DNA of 64,000 nucleotides, taken from the NCBI GenBank assembly GCA_003158855.1, contig PMLJ01000043.1:124001-188000 (forward strand), read 5' to 3'. Below are positions 18,849 to 28,658 of the stretch, piece after piece. This DNA is from Acidimicrobiaceae bacterium (GTDB lineage: Bacteria > Actinomycetota > Acidimicrobiia > Acidimicrobiales > RAAP-2). A program made the translations under genes and the position numbers. Each line of letters opens with the position of its first letter. Within the stretch, counting starts at the first letter, position 1. The notes below the pieces were generated by a model. It did not search any database and was not told where the DNA came from. It worked only from the letters and a program-made list of their open reading frames with translations.

Positions 18849-20192
18849 CTATGGTGGCCCAACTCCGAGGCCCGCCCGTTGGCGGGCTGTGGCTCGGACC
18901 TGCTCGGTGAGCCGCGATAGCCCCGCCGTGATTTCGCAGACCGGCGCGACCGGATGGGTGAGCTCGCGCGCGGCGTCCGCCAGCTCGCGCAGGTCGGCCT
19001 CGAAGCGTTCGCGCGCGGCGGATAGCGAGTCCGGACTCCCGAGCCGCCGACCGGACCGCATCATCTCCTCGAGCAGACCGACCGTGCCGGCCGGGGCCGC
19101 CTCGTCCCGACAGCCGATCGCATCTCGGAGTTCAGCACCGCGGAAGACCTGCTTCGGGCCGGGAAGGGTGGCCTTTGCCTCCGAGAGCTTGGCTACCGGG
19201 CGACCGTTGTAGGCGACGAGCTTGTAGGCCGAGTCGAGGTACGGGGCATCCGCCGAGACGCCGAGACGGGTCCCGAGGCCCGCCGCGTTGATCGGGGCGC
19301 CAGCGGCGACGAAACGCGCGAGGTCGTACTCGTCGAGTCCCCCAGAGACGAAGATGCGGACGTCGAATAGGCCCGCTGCGTCGAGGAGGCTTCGCGCAGC
19401 GACGGCGAGTTGCGCGAGGTCACCGCTGTCGAGACGGATGCCGGAGCGCTGCGCAAGGCCGCGGCTTTCGATGACCTCGATCGCGCGGGCGACGCCGGCG
19501 AGGGTGTCGTAAGTGTCGACCAGGAATGTCGTCTGCTCGGGAAAGTCGCTCGCGAAGGTCGAGAAGGCGTCGACTTCATGCTCGAAGGCCTCGATGTAGG
19601 AGTGCGCCATGGTCCCGGTTGCGGTGAGTCCGTAGCGTCGAGCGGCCTCGACGTTGCTCGTCGCCGAGAACCCCACCATCGCCGTAAGGCGTGCCACGGC
19701 GATTCCCGCCTCGACGCCCTGGGTCCGGCGGAACCCGAACTCGACGAGGTCGATCTTGCCCGCTGCGGCCAGGCGGCAGCGGGCTGCCTTCGTGGCGAGC
19801 ATCGTCTCCAGGCTGACCTTGTTGAGCAGGTAGGTCTCGACGAGCTGCGCCTCGGCGATGGGGGCGGTGACCTCGAGGATCGGCTCGTTGGCGAAAACGA
19901 TCCGACCCTCGGGAACGGCAACGACGTCCCCGGTGAAGCGGAGCTCGGAGAACGACGCGAGTGTTGCGTCATCGAAGCCGAGAGAAGCGAGGAACGTGAG
20001 GTCTTCGTCCTCGAAACTGAACTGCTCCAGCCACTCACAACAACTCTCCACTCCTGCGGCGACGAGAAAGCCACGACTCGGCGGCAGGTTGCGGACAAAG
20101 AGGCTGAACGTGGCGGGCGCATCCATGCCGTGGCGCAGGTAACTCGCCGCCATCCTGAGCTCGTAGAGGTCGGTCAGCAGCGCCCCGGGCAT
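18849..20192 (-). CDS. pncB: Nicotinate phosphoribosyltransferase
   Basis: LLTDLYELRMAASYLRHG, FGFRRTQG, GTMAHSYIEAFEHE, FLVDTYDT, IRLDSGDL, FVSGGLDEYDL. Confidence 0.92.
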   Translation of the reverse strand: MPGALLTDLYELRMAASYLRHGMDAPATFSLFVRNLPPSRGFLVAAGVESCCEWLEQFSFEDEDLTFLASLGFDDATLASFSELRFTGDVVAVPEGRIVFANEPILEVTAPIAEAQLVETYLLNKVSLETMLATKAARCRLAAAGKIDLVEFGFRRTQGVEAGIAVARLTAMVGFSATSNVEAARRYGLTATGTMAHSYIEAFEHEVDAFSTFASDFPEQTTFLVDTYDTLAGVARAIEVIESRGLAQRSGIRLDSGDLAQLAVAARSLLDAAGLFDVRIFVSGGLDEYDLARFVAAGAPINAAGLGTRLGVSADAPYLDSAYKLVAYNGRPVAKLSEAKATLPGPKQVFRGAELRDAIGCRDEAAPAGTVGLLEEMMRSGRRLGSPDSLSAARERFEADLRELADAARELTHPVAPVCEITAGLSRLTEQVRATARQRAGLGVGPP

Positions 20193-20561
20193 TGCCGAAC
20201 ACCTCCCGCTCGCTTGGCGTAGCGTGCGCCGCGATCTTTACCCGTCACGGAGCCATTCTGTCATCCCATGAGTTGGCCAGTTGGGCTGAAGGTTACGGGC
20301 TGATCAGCGACGTGACGTGAAGTCTTGGACCCGAGGGTCTGCGACGGTGATGTTCACGGCGACGGAAGTCCCTGGGTGGAATCACTCGACAGAATCATTG
20401 GTCGCGGCGTTGCTACGGTGGGTACTGACTGTCGTCTGCTGATGGCAATTGCGGAAAATCGAACGTGAAGATCCGGGTTATGGCCGACAGTTCCCCTGGG
20501 GTCAGAGAATCCGGAGATGACCCAGGAGAACCATGGATCACCGGCTGGGCGTGATTGGCAC

Positions 20562-21092
20562 ATGACGAGATCTCTCTACGTCTTGCGACATGGAAAGTCG
20601 AGTTGGGCTGATTCCAGTTTGCCCGACTTCGAACGGCCACTCGCCCCTCGTGGGGAGAAGGCCGCTCGGAGGATGGCCAAGCGGCTGGCGCAGTCGTCGC
20701 CACCACCGAAACTCGTCCTTTGCTCGACCGCGACTCGTGCCGTCCAGACGTATCAGCCGATGGCCAAGCTGCTCCCTAAATCGGTCGAGGTGCATCTGGA
20801 AGACGGGCTCTACGGCGCGAGTGGTGCGACGTTGCTAATGCGGCTACGCGCGCTGCCCGACGAAATAAAGTCGGTGCTGCTCATCGGCCACAATCCCGGC
20901 GTCCAGGATCTGTTGATCGAACTTGCCAGCGGACGGGATCCGGCTCGAATGGAGGAAGTCCGTGCCAGCTTTCCCACCTGCGCGTTGGCGACGATACGTG
21001 TGAGGGGTAGTTGGTCCGAGCTCGGCCCGAGCACAGCTTCGGTGGAGGAGATTGCAATGCCGAGGGCTCTTGCCGACGAGCTCGAAGGCTGA
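20562..21092 (+). CDS. SixA-like histidine phosphatase
   Basis: LYVLRHGKSSW (RHG), LAPRGEKAARRM, STATRAVQT, LLIGHNPGVQDL. Confidence 0.88.
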   Translation: MTRSLYVLRHGKSSWADSSLPDFERPLAPRGEKAARRMAKRLAQSSPPPKLVLCSTATRAVQTYQPMAKLLPKSVEVHLEDGLYGASGATLLMRLRALPDEIKSVLLIGHNPGVQDLLIELASGRDPARMEEVRASFPTCALATIRVRGSWSELGPSTASVEEIAMPRALADELEG

Positions 21093-21485
21093 AAGATGGG
21101 TCCCGATCCCGGCACCTTGGGACCACCACGCGGGCCAATCGGAGAGCAGGGGGGTCAAGCGGCTCGAAGAGATGGGGAGACCGATTCGTCCTCCAGGGCC
21201 CGGAGCAGCGAATTGAAGTTGAGCCCGTGGGCGCTTGGGTCCCCCTTGCACTGCTTCCGGATTCACCTTGGGGGCGATATTCAACAAGACCAGACCGCTC
21301 GAGACGTTACGATCACCCGTGCCTTCAGCAACTTGATCGCCGCTCGACAGGCCGTCCCATGTGAGCCGACAGAACCGAACCGTCCCTAAGCGAGATCTAG
21401 AGTTGGCGACGTGGCACGGAGAACTTGCCAACCAAGTTCTTCGATGCGGGTCAGGAAGTGATCAAGCGACCGCGACCACCGGTTG

Positions 21486-22319
21486 TCACTGCTGGTCGCC
21501 TAGCAATTCAATGTTCATCCAGATCGCTTCGACAGGAATGTCGCCAACGTTGGCCAAACGGTGGGGACGACTCGAGTCAAACGAGATGGAGTCTCCCGCG
21601 GTAAGACGGTTGGTTTCGAAACCCACCGTAATCTCAAGGGTCCCACTGAGGATGAATCCGTACTCGGTGCCGACGTGTCGGATCAGGCGTCCTTCCATCG
21701 TCGAGCTGCCCCCGACGTCGTATCGGACGAACATGAAGTCGGTCTTGTCGCTTCGCGTCGCCGTCAGCGACTCCCACGTGACGCCCGAGTCGAGCACGAG
21801 GATCTTACGATCGCGCGGGTGCACGACCGAAGAGGACGACCTCGACCCCGGTCCGTCGTGGAGAGGGGGTGACATCGCCGGGAGGCTGCCGAAGCTCGAC
21901 TCCGTGCGCCATGCATTGTTGGCCGCATCGGTCGCGCCACCAAGATGCTCAGGGAAGTTGCTAGTGCCGGAATTCGCGGAGGCGGCCTCGTTTTCGAAGA
22001 GTTCGTCGGTCGTGATGTCGAGCGCCGAACAGATTGCGAAGAGGGTGGCGACCGAAGGCTGCGCCTTGCCGGTCTCGAGTTGTGAGATGAAAGAAGCCGA
22101 GACGTCCAAGTCCCTGGCAAACTGTCGCAACGAAATACCACGAGCCAGTCGTTGGGCACGTAGACGTGCGCCCATCAGCCCCGGCGTCATCCCGTCGCCG
22201 TTTGTGTTCGCAGGGCTGGTCATTGGCAATACCTTTTCCTCGCGAGCGGGTGTGCCGGAATCCTTCGGGGCCGTGGTTCGTCGGTTGGTCGCTGAGCCCT
22301 TTGGAACCGGCATCGTCAC
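21486..22319 (-). CDS. XRE-family regulator with C-terminal cupin sensor domain
   Basis: LRAQRLARGISLRQFARDLDVSASFISQLETGKAQPSVATLF HTH; cupin-like C-terminal half (HVGTEYGFILSGTLEITVGFE). Confidence 0.88.
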   Translation of the reverse strand: MTMPVPKGSATNRRTTAPKDSGTPAREEKVLPMTSPANTNGDGMTPGLMGARLRAQRLARGISLRQFARDLDVSASFISQLETGKAQPSVATLFAICSALDITTDELFENEAASANSGTSNFPEHLGGATDAANNAWRTESSFGSLPAMSPPLHDGPGSRSSSSVVHPRDRKILVLDSGVTWESLTATRSDKTDFMFVRYDVGGSSTMEGRLIRHVGTEYGFILSGTLEITVGFETNRLTAGDSISFDSSRPHRLANVGDIPVEAIWMNIELLGDQQ

Positions 22320-22415
22320 CTCTCACCAAACCTCGTTGAGTGCAACGGCTTTCATGATCTGAGCCCGTTGCACCACACTGAACTGCATGAATACCAAATT
22401 CTAGTGAACCGAAAT

Positions 22416-23321
22416 CTATTCCCGATGTTCCAGCTTGGCGGCGAGGTGCTCCCACTCGCGGCTGAACCGATACGAGTGGCGGGCCGGAGGTTGCGGAGCC
22501 TGCACTTCAATCCAGCGAACGAGTCCCGACCCGCGATTCTCGAAGCCGTGATCGGCGCCCACGCCCGCCCAGAGGACGTCACCTGGGTGGAACACCATCA
22601 ACTCGCCGTCGACCAGCGCGTGCACTTCGCCTTCCACGAAGACGTAGGCCTCTTCGAAAGGGTGGTCGTGCGGATGGGCGATGGCGGTCGGCTGGTAGTC
22701 GACGACGAACATCGTGTGAAGTTGCGCACCCAGCTGCTGGTCGATGAGCATCTTCACGCCGATGCCGCTGTACGCGAGCAGGGCCGTTGCCATGCTGGGA
22801 GAGACCGTCGGAGCGTTGACGTTCGATCCCCCCGCCAGTTTGTGCAGGTCCATGGAGTCTGGGTCGAAGCGGACGGCATTGCGGTTGCGGGGGTCGCGCA
22901 TGTCGGGCAGTGTGGGCTCCGATTCGACCAATGGCTCGCCCGTGAAGAAGGTGTCCTGGCGTCGTCCGTCATCGAGCTCCGCCGGTGACGCGATCTGCAG
23001 CCACTTGGCGGGTCCCTCAACCGATCGCAGCGAATAGGCGGTACCGATCGGCACGGTGATGCAGTGGTTCGCCTCGAGAAGCGTTGATTCGCCGAGCGTC
23101 GTGACGGCGAGGCTGCCGGAGAAGACGTAGATGCTGAACTCGAAGGAGTGAAGGGCCGTTTCGACACGACCTTCTGGCGCCAGATGCCCGATGGTCAGCG
23201 TCATGTGGGGCGAACCTGTCGCACGGGTCACGAGGACCTGTTGGCGGAATCCGGACGAATGCCCCTCGTAGGGTGCGGGGGTGGTCGCCTTGCTGTCGTC
23301 AATCTTTGTCGCGTAGTACAT
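22416..23321 (-). CDS. Bicupin protein resembling (S)-ureidoglycine aminohydrolase
   Basis: Two cupin modules; HPHDHPFEEAYVFVEGEVHALVDGELMVFHPGDVLWAGVGADHGFEN. Confidence 0.7.
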   Translation of the reverse strand: MYYATKIDDSKATTPAPYEGHSSGFRQQVLVTRATGSPHMTLTIGHLAPEGRVETALHSFEFSIYVFSGSLAVTTLGESTLLEANHCITVPIGTAYSLRSVEGPAKWLQIASPAELDDGRRQDTFFTGEPLVESEPTLPDMRDPRNRNAVRFDPDSMDLHKLAGGSNVNAPTVSPSMATALLAYSGIGVKMLIDQQLGAQLHTMFVVDYQPTAIAHPHDHPFEEAYVFVEGEVHALVDGELMVFHPGDVLWAGVGADHGFENRGSGLVRWIEVQAPQPPARHSYRFSREWEHLAAKLEHRE

Positions 23322-23359
23322 ACTCTCTCCAGTCCACTAATTCGTAATCGGTCGACCGC

Positions 23360-24073
23360 CTACTTGAGGAGCCAACCACCATCCATCGCAAGGTTCACGC
23401 CGTTCACACCTGAATTATCGAGCAAGAACTCGACCGAGTGAACGATCTCCTGCATCGTCACGAGTCGGCCGAGCGGCGTGCGCGAGATGATGTGACTGTT
23501 GTCCTTGTTCTCCCAGAACGGGCTGTCGCCGATGATGCCGGGGTGGACAGCGTTGATGCGCACTGGTGCGAGTTCGGCTGCCAGGCTGTTGACGATGCCG
23601 ACGACTCCTCCGTTCACGGTCGACACGGTCGTCGATCCGGGATAGGGACGCTGCAAGGCCAAGCCGCCAAACAGGACAATGGAGGCGTCAGGGGTGAAGC
23701 GATCGCGTAGGACATGGATAGCCTCCGTGTAGCCGACGAGCTTGAGCGTGACGAGGCGGATTGCCCGGGCGACGTTGTAGTCGGCGATCGTGTTGGAGTC
23801 ACGCTCGATCGCCGGGATTACCAGGTAGTCGACGGAACCAATGCCGGCGAGCGAGTCGGCGATGGACTCGGGCTGGGAGAGGTCGACGGCGATGCCGATC
23901 GTGCCGAGTCCGATCTCCGCTGCCGCCTTGTGCGCCGTTTCCGTCGTTCGGCCCGATAGGTGAACAGTCGTGCCCTTGGCCGCCAGCGATTTGACGATCT
24001 CCCTGCCGATACCCGACGTGCCACCCAGGACGACGGCGGTGCGTGCGGCACCTCCTGCTGATTGTGTTGTCAT
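23360..24073 (-). CDS. SDR-family oxidoreductase
   Basis: VVLGGTSGIGREIVKSLA; NGGVVGIVNSLAAELAPVRINAVHPG; ATG complement at 24071-24073. Confidence 0.82.
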   Translation of the reverse strand: MTTQSAGGAARTAVVLGGTSGIGREIVKSLAAKGTTVHLSGRTTETAHKAAAEIGLGTIGIAVDLSQPESIADSLAGIGSVDYLVIPAIERDSNTIADYNVARAIRLVTLKLVGYTEAIHVLRDRFTPDASIVLFGGLALQRPYPGSTTVSTVNGGVVGIVNSLAAELAPVRINAVHPGIIGDSPFWENKDNSHIISRTPLGRLVTMQEIVHSVEFLLDNSGVNGVNLAMDGGWLLK

Positions 24074-24312
24074 CGTTCCCCCCTTGTTGTTCAGTAGCAA
24101 TAAACATATCCGAAGTTCCTGCCGAGTGAGAAGTTTGTTCAGCATCTGCAACGAGCGCCCCGTTGGCGCCGAGGATCAATGACACCATTTGATCATCCGA
24201 ATCAAACTGGCCATCTTTCAACGACCTTTGACACAATATCGGTGGCGTGACGCCCCAGGCAAGGGCGAGGATGGCCTCACTCGTCGAGACCTGAGGGCAT
24301 GTGAAGTAGTTC

Positions 24313-24340
24313 TTGACAGAACTGAACACGGTGATACACT
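24313..24340 (+). promoter_or_regulatory. Sigma70-type promoter of the amidohydrolase gene
   Basis: TTGACA (24313-24318), 16-bp spacer, TACACT (24335-24340). Confidence 0.55.
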
Positions 24341-24376
24341 CCCTGGGAATCTGAACCATTTCACCAAGGGGGGGGA

Positions 24377-25816
24377 ATGAACAAGCCCATCAGCACGTCC
24401 GGCGAGTCACTCGAACACGGGCGTTCCATCGTCTTTCGAAACGGAATCGTCCTCACCATGGACAACGCGCACCACGTCGTGAAGGACTGCGACGTGCTCG
24501 TCGTGGGTGGAGTGATTCGCGAGGTCGGTCCCAGCATAAGGGCACCTGAAGATGCCCTCGAGATCGACGCCCGCGGGGGAATCATCATGCCGGGCATGAT
24601 CGACACGCACCGCCACATGTGGCAGACGGCGATGCGAGCGTACGGTGCGGACTGGACCCTGTCGCAGTATTTCGTGTGGTACTACCTGGAGCACGGCCGG
24701 AACTTCCGACCCCAGGACATCTTCGCCGGCAATCTGCTCTCGGCCATCGAGGCCGTCGACGCGGGTGTGACGACCTCGGTCGACTGGTCGCACGGCCTGC
24801 AGACGATCGAACACGCGGACGCGGCCGTCGATGCCCTCGAGACGGTTCCCGCGCGCTTCGTCCTGGCCTATGGGAACATCCAGCGTCCACCGTGGGAGTG
24901 GACCACCGATAAGGAGTTCCGGGACTTCTACAATCGGCGCATCGACGGCAAGGGAGACATGCTGGGCTTCCAGATCGCCTTTGACGTCGTCGCGGGTCCG
25001 GAGTTCCCGGAGCGCGCCGCGTTCGAGGCGGCCCGCGACCTTGGCGTCTCCGTCAATACGCACGCGGGCGTTCTCGGGGCGAACGGCGACGACAGCGTCC
25101 GCCTGATGCACGAGAACGGATTCATGAATCCGGACACTGTTCTCGTTCACTGTTCAACGCTTTCGGACGACTCCTACCACCGGATCGCCGCGTGCGGCAG
25201 TTCGGTGTCGGTGTCCACCGAGAGCGAGCAGAGCGCGGGCCAGGGCTACCCCTCGTCGTGGAAGCTGCGCCAGTTCGATATTCCGATCACCCTCTCGCAC
25301 GACACCTCGGTGTGGTGGAGCGCGGACCTGTTCACCGCCATGCGCACGACGCTCGGCGCGGATCGCTCCCGCCAGCACTTCGAGGCTCACCTGAAGGGCG
25401 AAACGGTGACGCAGCTCGATCTTCGTTCTGAGGAAGTCGTCGACTGGGCGACCCGAGGCGGGAGCAAGGCCTTGGGACTCGACAGCAAGATTGGCAGCAT
25501 TGAGGTCGGCAAGCGAGCCGATATCGTCCTCATCAAGAACGACGAGTCGCCGGTGATGTTCCCGATCCTGCACCCCTACGGGCACGTGGCCATGCAGGCG
25601 CAGCGCGCCGACGTCCACACTGTGGTGATCGACGGCAACATCGTCAAGCACGAGCACCGATTGATCAACATCGACCTGGCGAAGGCGAAGAGTGCGGTGG
25701 AAGAGACCGTGGGCTTCCTCGCCGACACCTTGGGCGAGGAAGCGTGGAATGCGGGTATGCACCCGGATCTGGCCGAGAAGGAAATCATCGACAACCCCTA
25801 CCACTACAACAAGTAG
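24377..25816 (+). CDS. TRZ/ATZ-type amidohydrolase (deaminase/aminohydrolase)
   Basis: GGIIMPGMIDTHRHMWQ metal site, VNTHAG, LVHCS, LSHDTSVWWS; C-terminal GSIEVGKRADIVLI. Confidence 0.87.
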   Translation: MNKPISTSGESLEHGRSIVFRNGIVLTMDNAHHVVKDCDVLVVGGVIREVGPSIRAPEDALEIDARGGIIMPGMIDTHRHMWQTAMRAYGADWTLSQYFVWYYLEHGRNFRPQDIFAGNLLSAIEAVDAGVTTSVDWSHGLQTIEHADAAVDALETVPARFVLAYGNIQRPPWEWTTDKEFRDFYNRRIDGKGDMLGFQIAFDVVAGPEFPERAAFEAARDLGVSVNTHAGVLGANGDDSVRLMHENGFMNPDTVLVHCSTLSDDSYHRIAACGSSVSVSTESEQSAGQGYPSSWKLRQFDIPITLSHDTSVWWSADLFTAMRTTLGADRSRQHFEAHLKGETVTQLDLRSEEVVDWATRGGSKALGLDSKIGSIEVGKRADIVLIKNDESPVMFPILHPYGHVAMQAQRADVHTVVIDGNIVKHEHRLINIDLAKAKSAVEETVGFLADTLGEEAWNAGMHPDLAEKEIIDNPYHYNK

Positions 25817-25844
25817 CGCCGAGGCCCGGAAGGGCACGTGCGTG

Positions 25845-25876
25845 AAGATGCCGGCCGCGCGAGCGGCCGGCATCTT
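25845..25876. terminator. Strong hairpin terminator
   Basis: Perfect 14-bp stem AAGATGCCGGCCGC-GCGA-GCGGCCGGCATCTT just after the amidohydrolase stop. Confidence 0.75.
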
Positions 25877-25911
25877 CGTTCCCACGGCGTTGCGGGAATG
25901 TTCGGTATGAC

Positions 25912-25940
25912 TTGACATGTTAAGTGAACATCGCTAATGT
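25912..25940 (+). promoter_or_regulatory. Promoter/operator of the ABC transporter operon
   Basis: TTGACA (25912-25917), 17-bp spacer, TAATGT (25935-25940); ATGTT-AAGTG-AACAT inverted repeat inside the spacer. Confidence 0.55.
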
Positions 25941-26032
25941 CGTCGAAGTTGACCGTGAAACGACCCAGAGGGGGGCGGCGGTCGACAGCGGTCGTACGAA
26001 GGTGTGCGTCCGAATTCTCAAGGGGGGGACAA

Positions 26033-27046
26033 ATGGTGAAAACCAAGATGCGTTGGCTCGTCGGTCTGGCTGCAGGGGCAACGCTGCTGTCGTCGGCGGT
26101 GATGGGTATGGGCGTCGCGCAGGCGGCGACCAAGCACAAGCACTACACGGTGGCGTACATGTCGTACGGGGTGGCGAACAGTTATGACGCCCCGATGTTG
26201 GCGGCTGCCAAGGCGGTCGCGGGGGCCAGCGGCGTCAGGGTCGTCGTGTTCGACTCCCAGAGTTCGTACACCACGCAGGCGGCCCAGTTGCAGAACGTCA
26301 TCAACTCCGGTCAGTACCAGGGCATCATCGTCCAGCCGATCTACGGCGCGGCTCTGATTTCGACGGTCCAGAAGGCCATCAAGAAGGGCATCAAGGTCGT
26401 CAATATCGACCAGATCCTTGGTACGAAGTACACCACCGACCAGATCCAGGTCAAGGGGCTCTCGGGCAACGTGGTGTTCTTCCCGTCGAAGATCGGCACG
26501 CAGTTGGCCACGCTTACGCACCAGGCATGCGCCGGTGCCAATCCCTGCAAGATCGGCCTGGTCCACAACTACACGGGCTATGAGCCCGACGGCGCCATCA
26601 CGGCGGCCTTCGACGCGCAGCTTGCCAAGAACTCCGGTGACTCAGTCGTCGCCCAGGCTGATGGCCTTTACCAGGCCGGCGTGGCGTTGACGCAGGTGCA
26701 GAACATGCTTACCGCTCACTCCGACATCAACGTGATCGTTGGGTCGGACCAGGACTGCGAAGGCGCTCAGTCGGCCTTGGCAGCAGCCAAGAACACGACG
26801 GTGAAGCTGGTCTGCTACGGGGCGAGCGCTGCCGGGCAAGCACAGCTGAAGTCTGGTTCTGGTCCCTGGTTCGCCGACGTGGCCCAGATGCCGGCAACTG
26901 AAGGCCAGCTTGGAATGAGCATGCTGATCGCGGCCATGAAGACCGGCAAGAGCCAGGGTTCGAAGAACCCGGTCGCGGGCTTGGCGAACAACGGCATCCT
27001 CACTCCGGCCAACGCCGGCAAGTTCACCGCCGAGTGGCCGGGTTGA
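26033..27046 (+). CDS. CUT2-type (ribose-like) ABC transporter substrate-binding protein
   Basis: Signal peptide; periplasmic binding protein pattern (AAQLQNVINSGQYQGIIVQPI, GSDQDCEGAQSAL). Confidence 0.88.
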   Translation: MVKTKMRWLVGLAAGATLLSSAVMGMGVAQAATKHKHYTVAYMSYGVANSYDAPMLAAAKAVAGASGVRVVVFDSQSSYTTQAAQLQNVINSGQYQGIIVQPIYGAALISTVQKAIKKGIKVVNIDQILGTKYTTDQIQVKGLSGNVVFFPSKIGTQLATLTHQACAGANPCKIGLVHNYTGYEPDGAITAAFDAQLAKNSGDSVVAQADGLYQAGVALTQVQNMLTAHSDINVIVGSDQDCEGAQSALAAAKNTTVKLVCYGASAAGQAQLKSGSGPWFADVAQMPATEGQLGMSMLIAAMKTGKSQGSKNPVAGLANNGILTPANAGKFTAEWPG

Positions 27047-27104
27047 TCCCAGCGTCACGAGATAATCAAGAGTCCGCACACTAGGAAATTGGTTCTAACC
27101 CAAC

Positions 27105-28649
27105 ATGTCTGAACGGACGTTTGAAGAACATCCCCACCGCACCGCGGACACTCCCGGCGGCGACTTGGTCGTCGCCGGGGTGTCGAAGCGGTTCGGTGGG
27201 GTGCCAGCCCTGAGGGACGTCTCGCTGACCATCGAGCCGGGTAAGGTCCACGCGCTGATCGGTGAGAATGGCGCCGGCAAGTCGACGCTCGGCAAGATCA
27301 TCTCGGGAGTGATTGAACCCGACGAGGGGACGTTGAGCCTCGGGGGAAGGCCGCTTGTGCTGCGCTCGCCGCGAGAGGCGATTGCGAACGGCATCATCAC
27401 GATCGCCCAGGAGCTCGCCATCGTCCCCGGCCTGACCGTGGTGGACAACGTCTACCTCGGCTCCGAGGTCGCCACGGCGGGTTTCGTGCGTCGGCGCGAA
27501 GCGAGGCGCCGTTTCCGCGAACTGGCCCATCGCGTGGGCTTCGAGCTCTCTCCCGACGTTCGTGCCGGGAGCCTCTCCATCGCCGATCAACAGAAGGTGG
27601 AGATCATGCGGGCGCTGTCGCGTAATGCGTCGATCGTCGTGATGGACGAGCCTACGGCGGCTCTCTCCGACAACGAGACCGCAGCGCTCCACGAAATCGT
27701 CCGCTCCCTGGCGCGTAGGGGCAGCGCGGTCGTGCTCATCTCGCACTTCCTTTCCGAGGTCCTGTCCCTCTCCGACACGATCACGACCCTGCGCGACGGT
27801 CACCTCGTTCGTACCGTCGAGGCGGCAGGCGCCACCGAGGGGTCGCTAATCGAGGGGATGCTTGGACGATCACTGTCGTCGGCATTCCCCGAGAAGGTTG
27901 TCGTCGACCCCGACGCACCGGTTGCTCTCGAAGTCGACCACTTGAGCGCGCCAGGCGTGGAGGACTGCTCCTTCGTCCTGCGCCGTGGAGAGATCCTAGG
28001 GATCGCCGGATTGGTCGGCGCTGGCCGCTCCGAGCTCGCTCGGGCCGTCTACCGCGACGCCAAGGTCTCAGCGGGAACCGTACAGTTGGCTGGTTCCGAT
28101 CTCGCCGGACACAGTCCGCACCGTTCGATCAGGCGAGGTCTCGTTCTCATCCCGGAGTCGCGCAAAGAGATGGGCCTGCTGATGGGCCGCTCGGTGAAAG
28201 AGAACGTCTCGCTCTCCCGGCTCGACCTCGTGAGCCGCTTGGGATGGATAGCGGCCATTCGCGAGCGCCGAGCGGTGTCCCAGTTGATGCAGAAGACCAC
28301 TGTCAAGGCGGCGAGCATGGGACTGCCGGCGAACATGCTGTCGGGCGGCAACCAGCAAAAGCTGCTCTTCGCCCGTTCAATGATGTGCTCGCCTTCCGTG
28401 CTGATAGCCGACGAGCCGACCCGCGGTGTCGACGTCGGCTCGAAGCGCGCTATCTACGATCTCCTGGTGGAGATGGCCAAAGACGGGATGGGCATCATCG
28501 TCATCTCCTCCGAGCTCGAGGAGATCCTCGGACTCGCCCACCGCACCCTCGTGATGCGTCGTGGACGTATTGTCGCCGAGCTCGCCGGTGACCACATGAA
28601 CGAACAGGCCGTGCTCGCTGCCGCCTTCGCCGAGACAAACGCCACCTGA
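27105..28649 (+). CDS. CUT2-type ABC transporter ATP-binding protein (RbsA-like, two ABC domains)
   Basis: GENGAGKST, LSIADQQKVEIMRAL, VMDEPTAALS; second domain LSGGNQQKLLFARSM, IADEPTRGVDVGSK. Confidence 0.93.
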   Translation: MSERTFEEHPHRTADTPGGDLVVAGVSKRFGGVPALRDVSLTIEPGKVHALIGENGAGKSTLGKIISGVIEPDEGTLSLGGRPLVLRSPREAIANGIITIAQELAIVPGLTVVDNVYLGSEVATAGFVRRREARRRFRELAHRVGFELSPDVRAGSLSIADQQKVEIMRALSRNASIVVMDEPTAALSDNETAALHEIVRSLARRGSAVVLISHFLSEVLSLSDTITTLRDGHLVRTVEAAGATEGSLIEGMLGRSLSSAFPEKVVVDPDAPVALEVDHLSAPGVEDCSFVLRRGEILGIAGLVGAGRSELARAVYRDAKVSAGTVQLAGSDLAGHSPHRSIRRGLVLIPESRKEMGLLMGRSVKENVSLSRLDLVSRLGWIAAIRERRAVSQLMQKTTVKAASMGLPANMLSGGNQQKLLFARSMMCSPSVLIADEPTRGVDVGSKRAIYDLLVEMAKDGMGIIVISSELEEILGLAHRTLVMRRGRIVAELAGDHMNEQAVLAAAFAETNAT

Positions 28650-28658
28650 GGAGAACAG

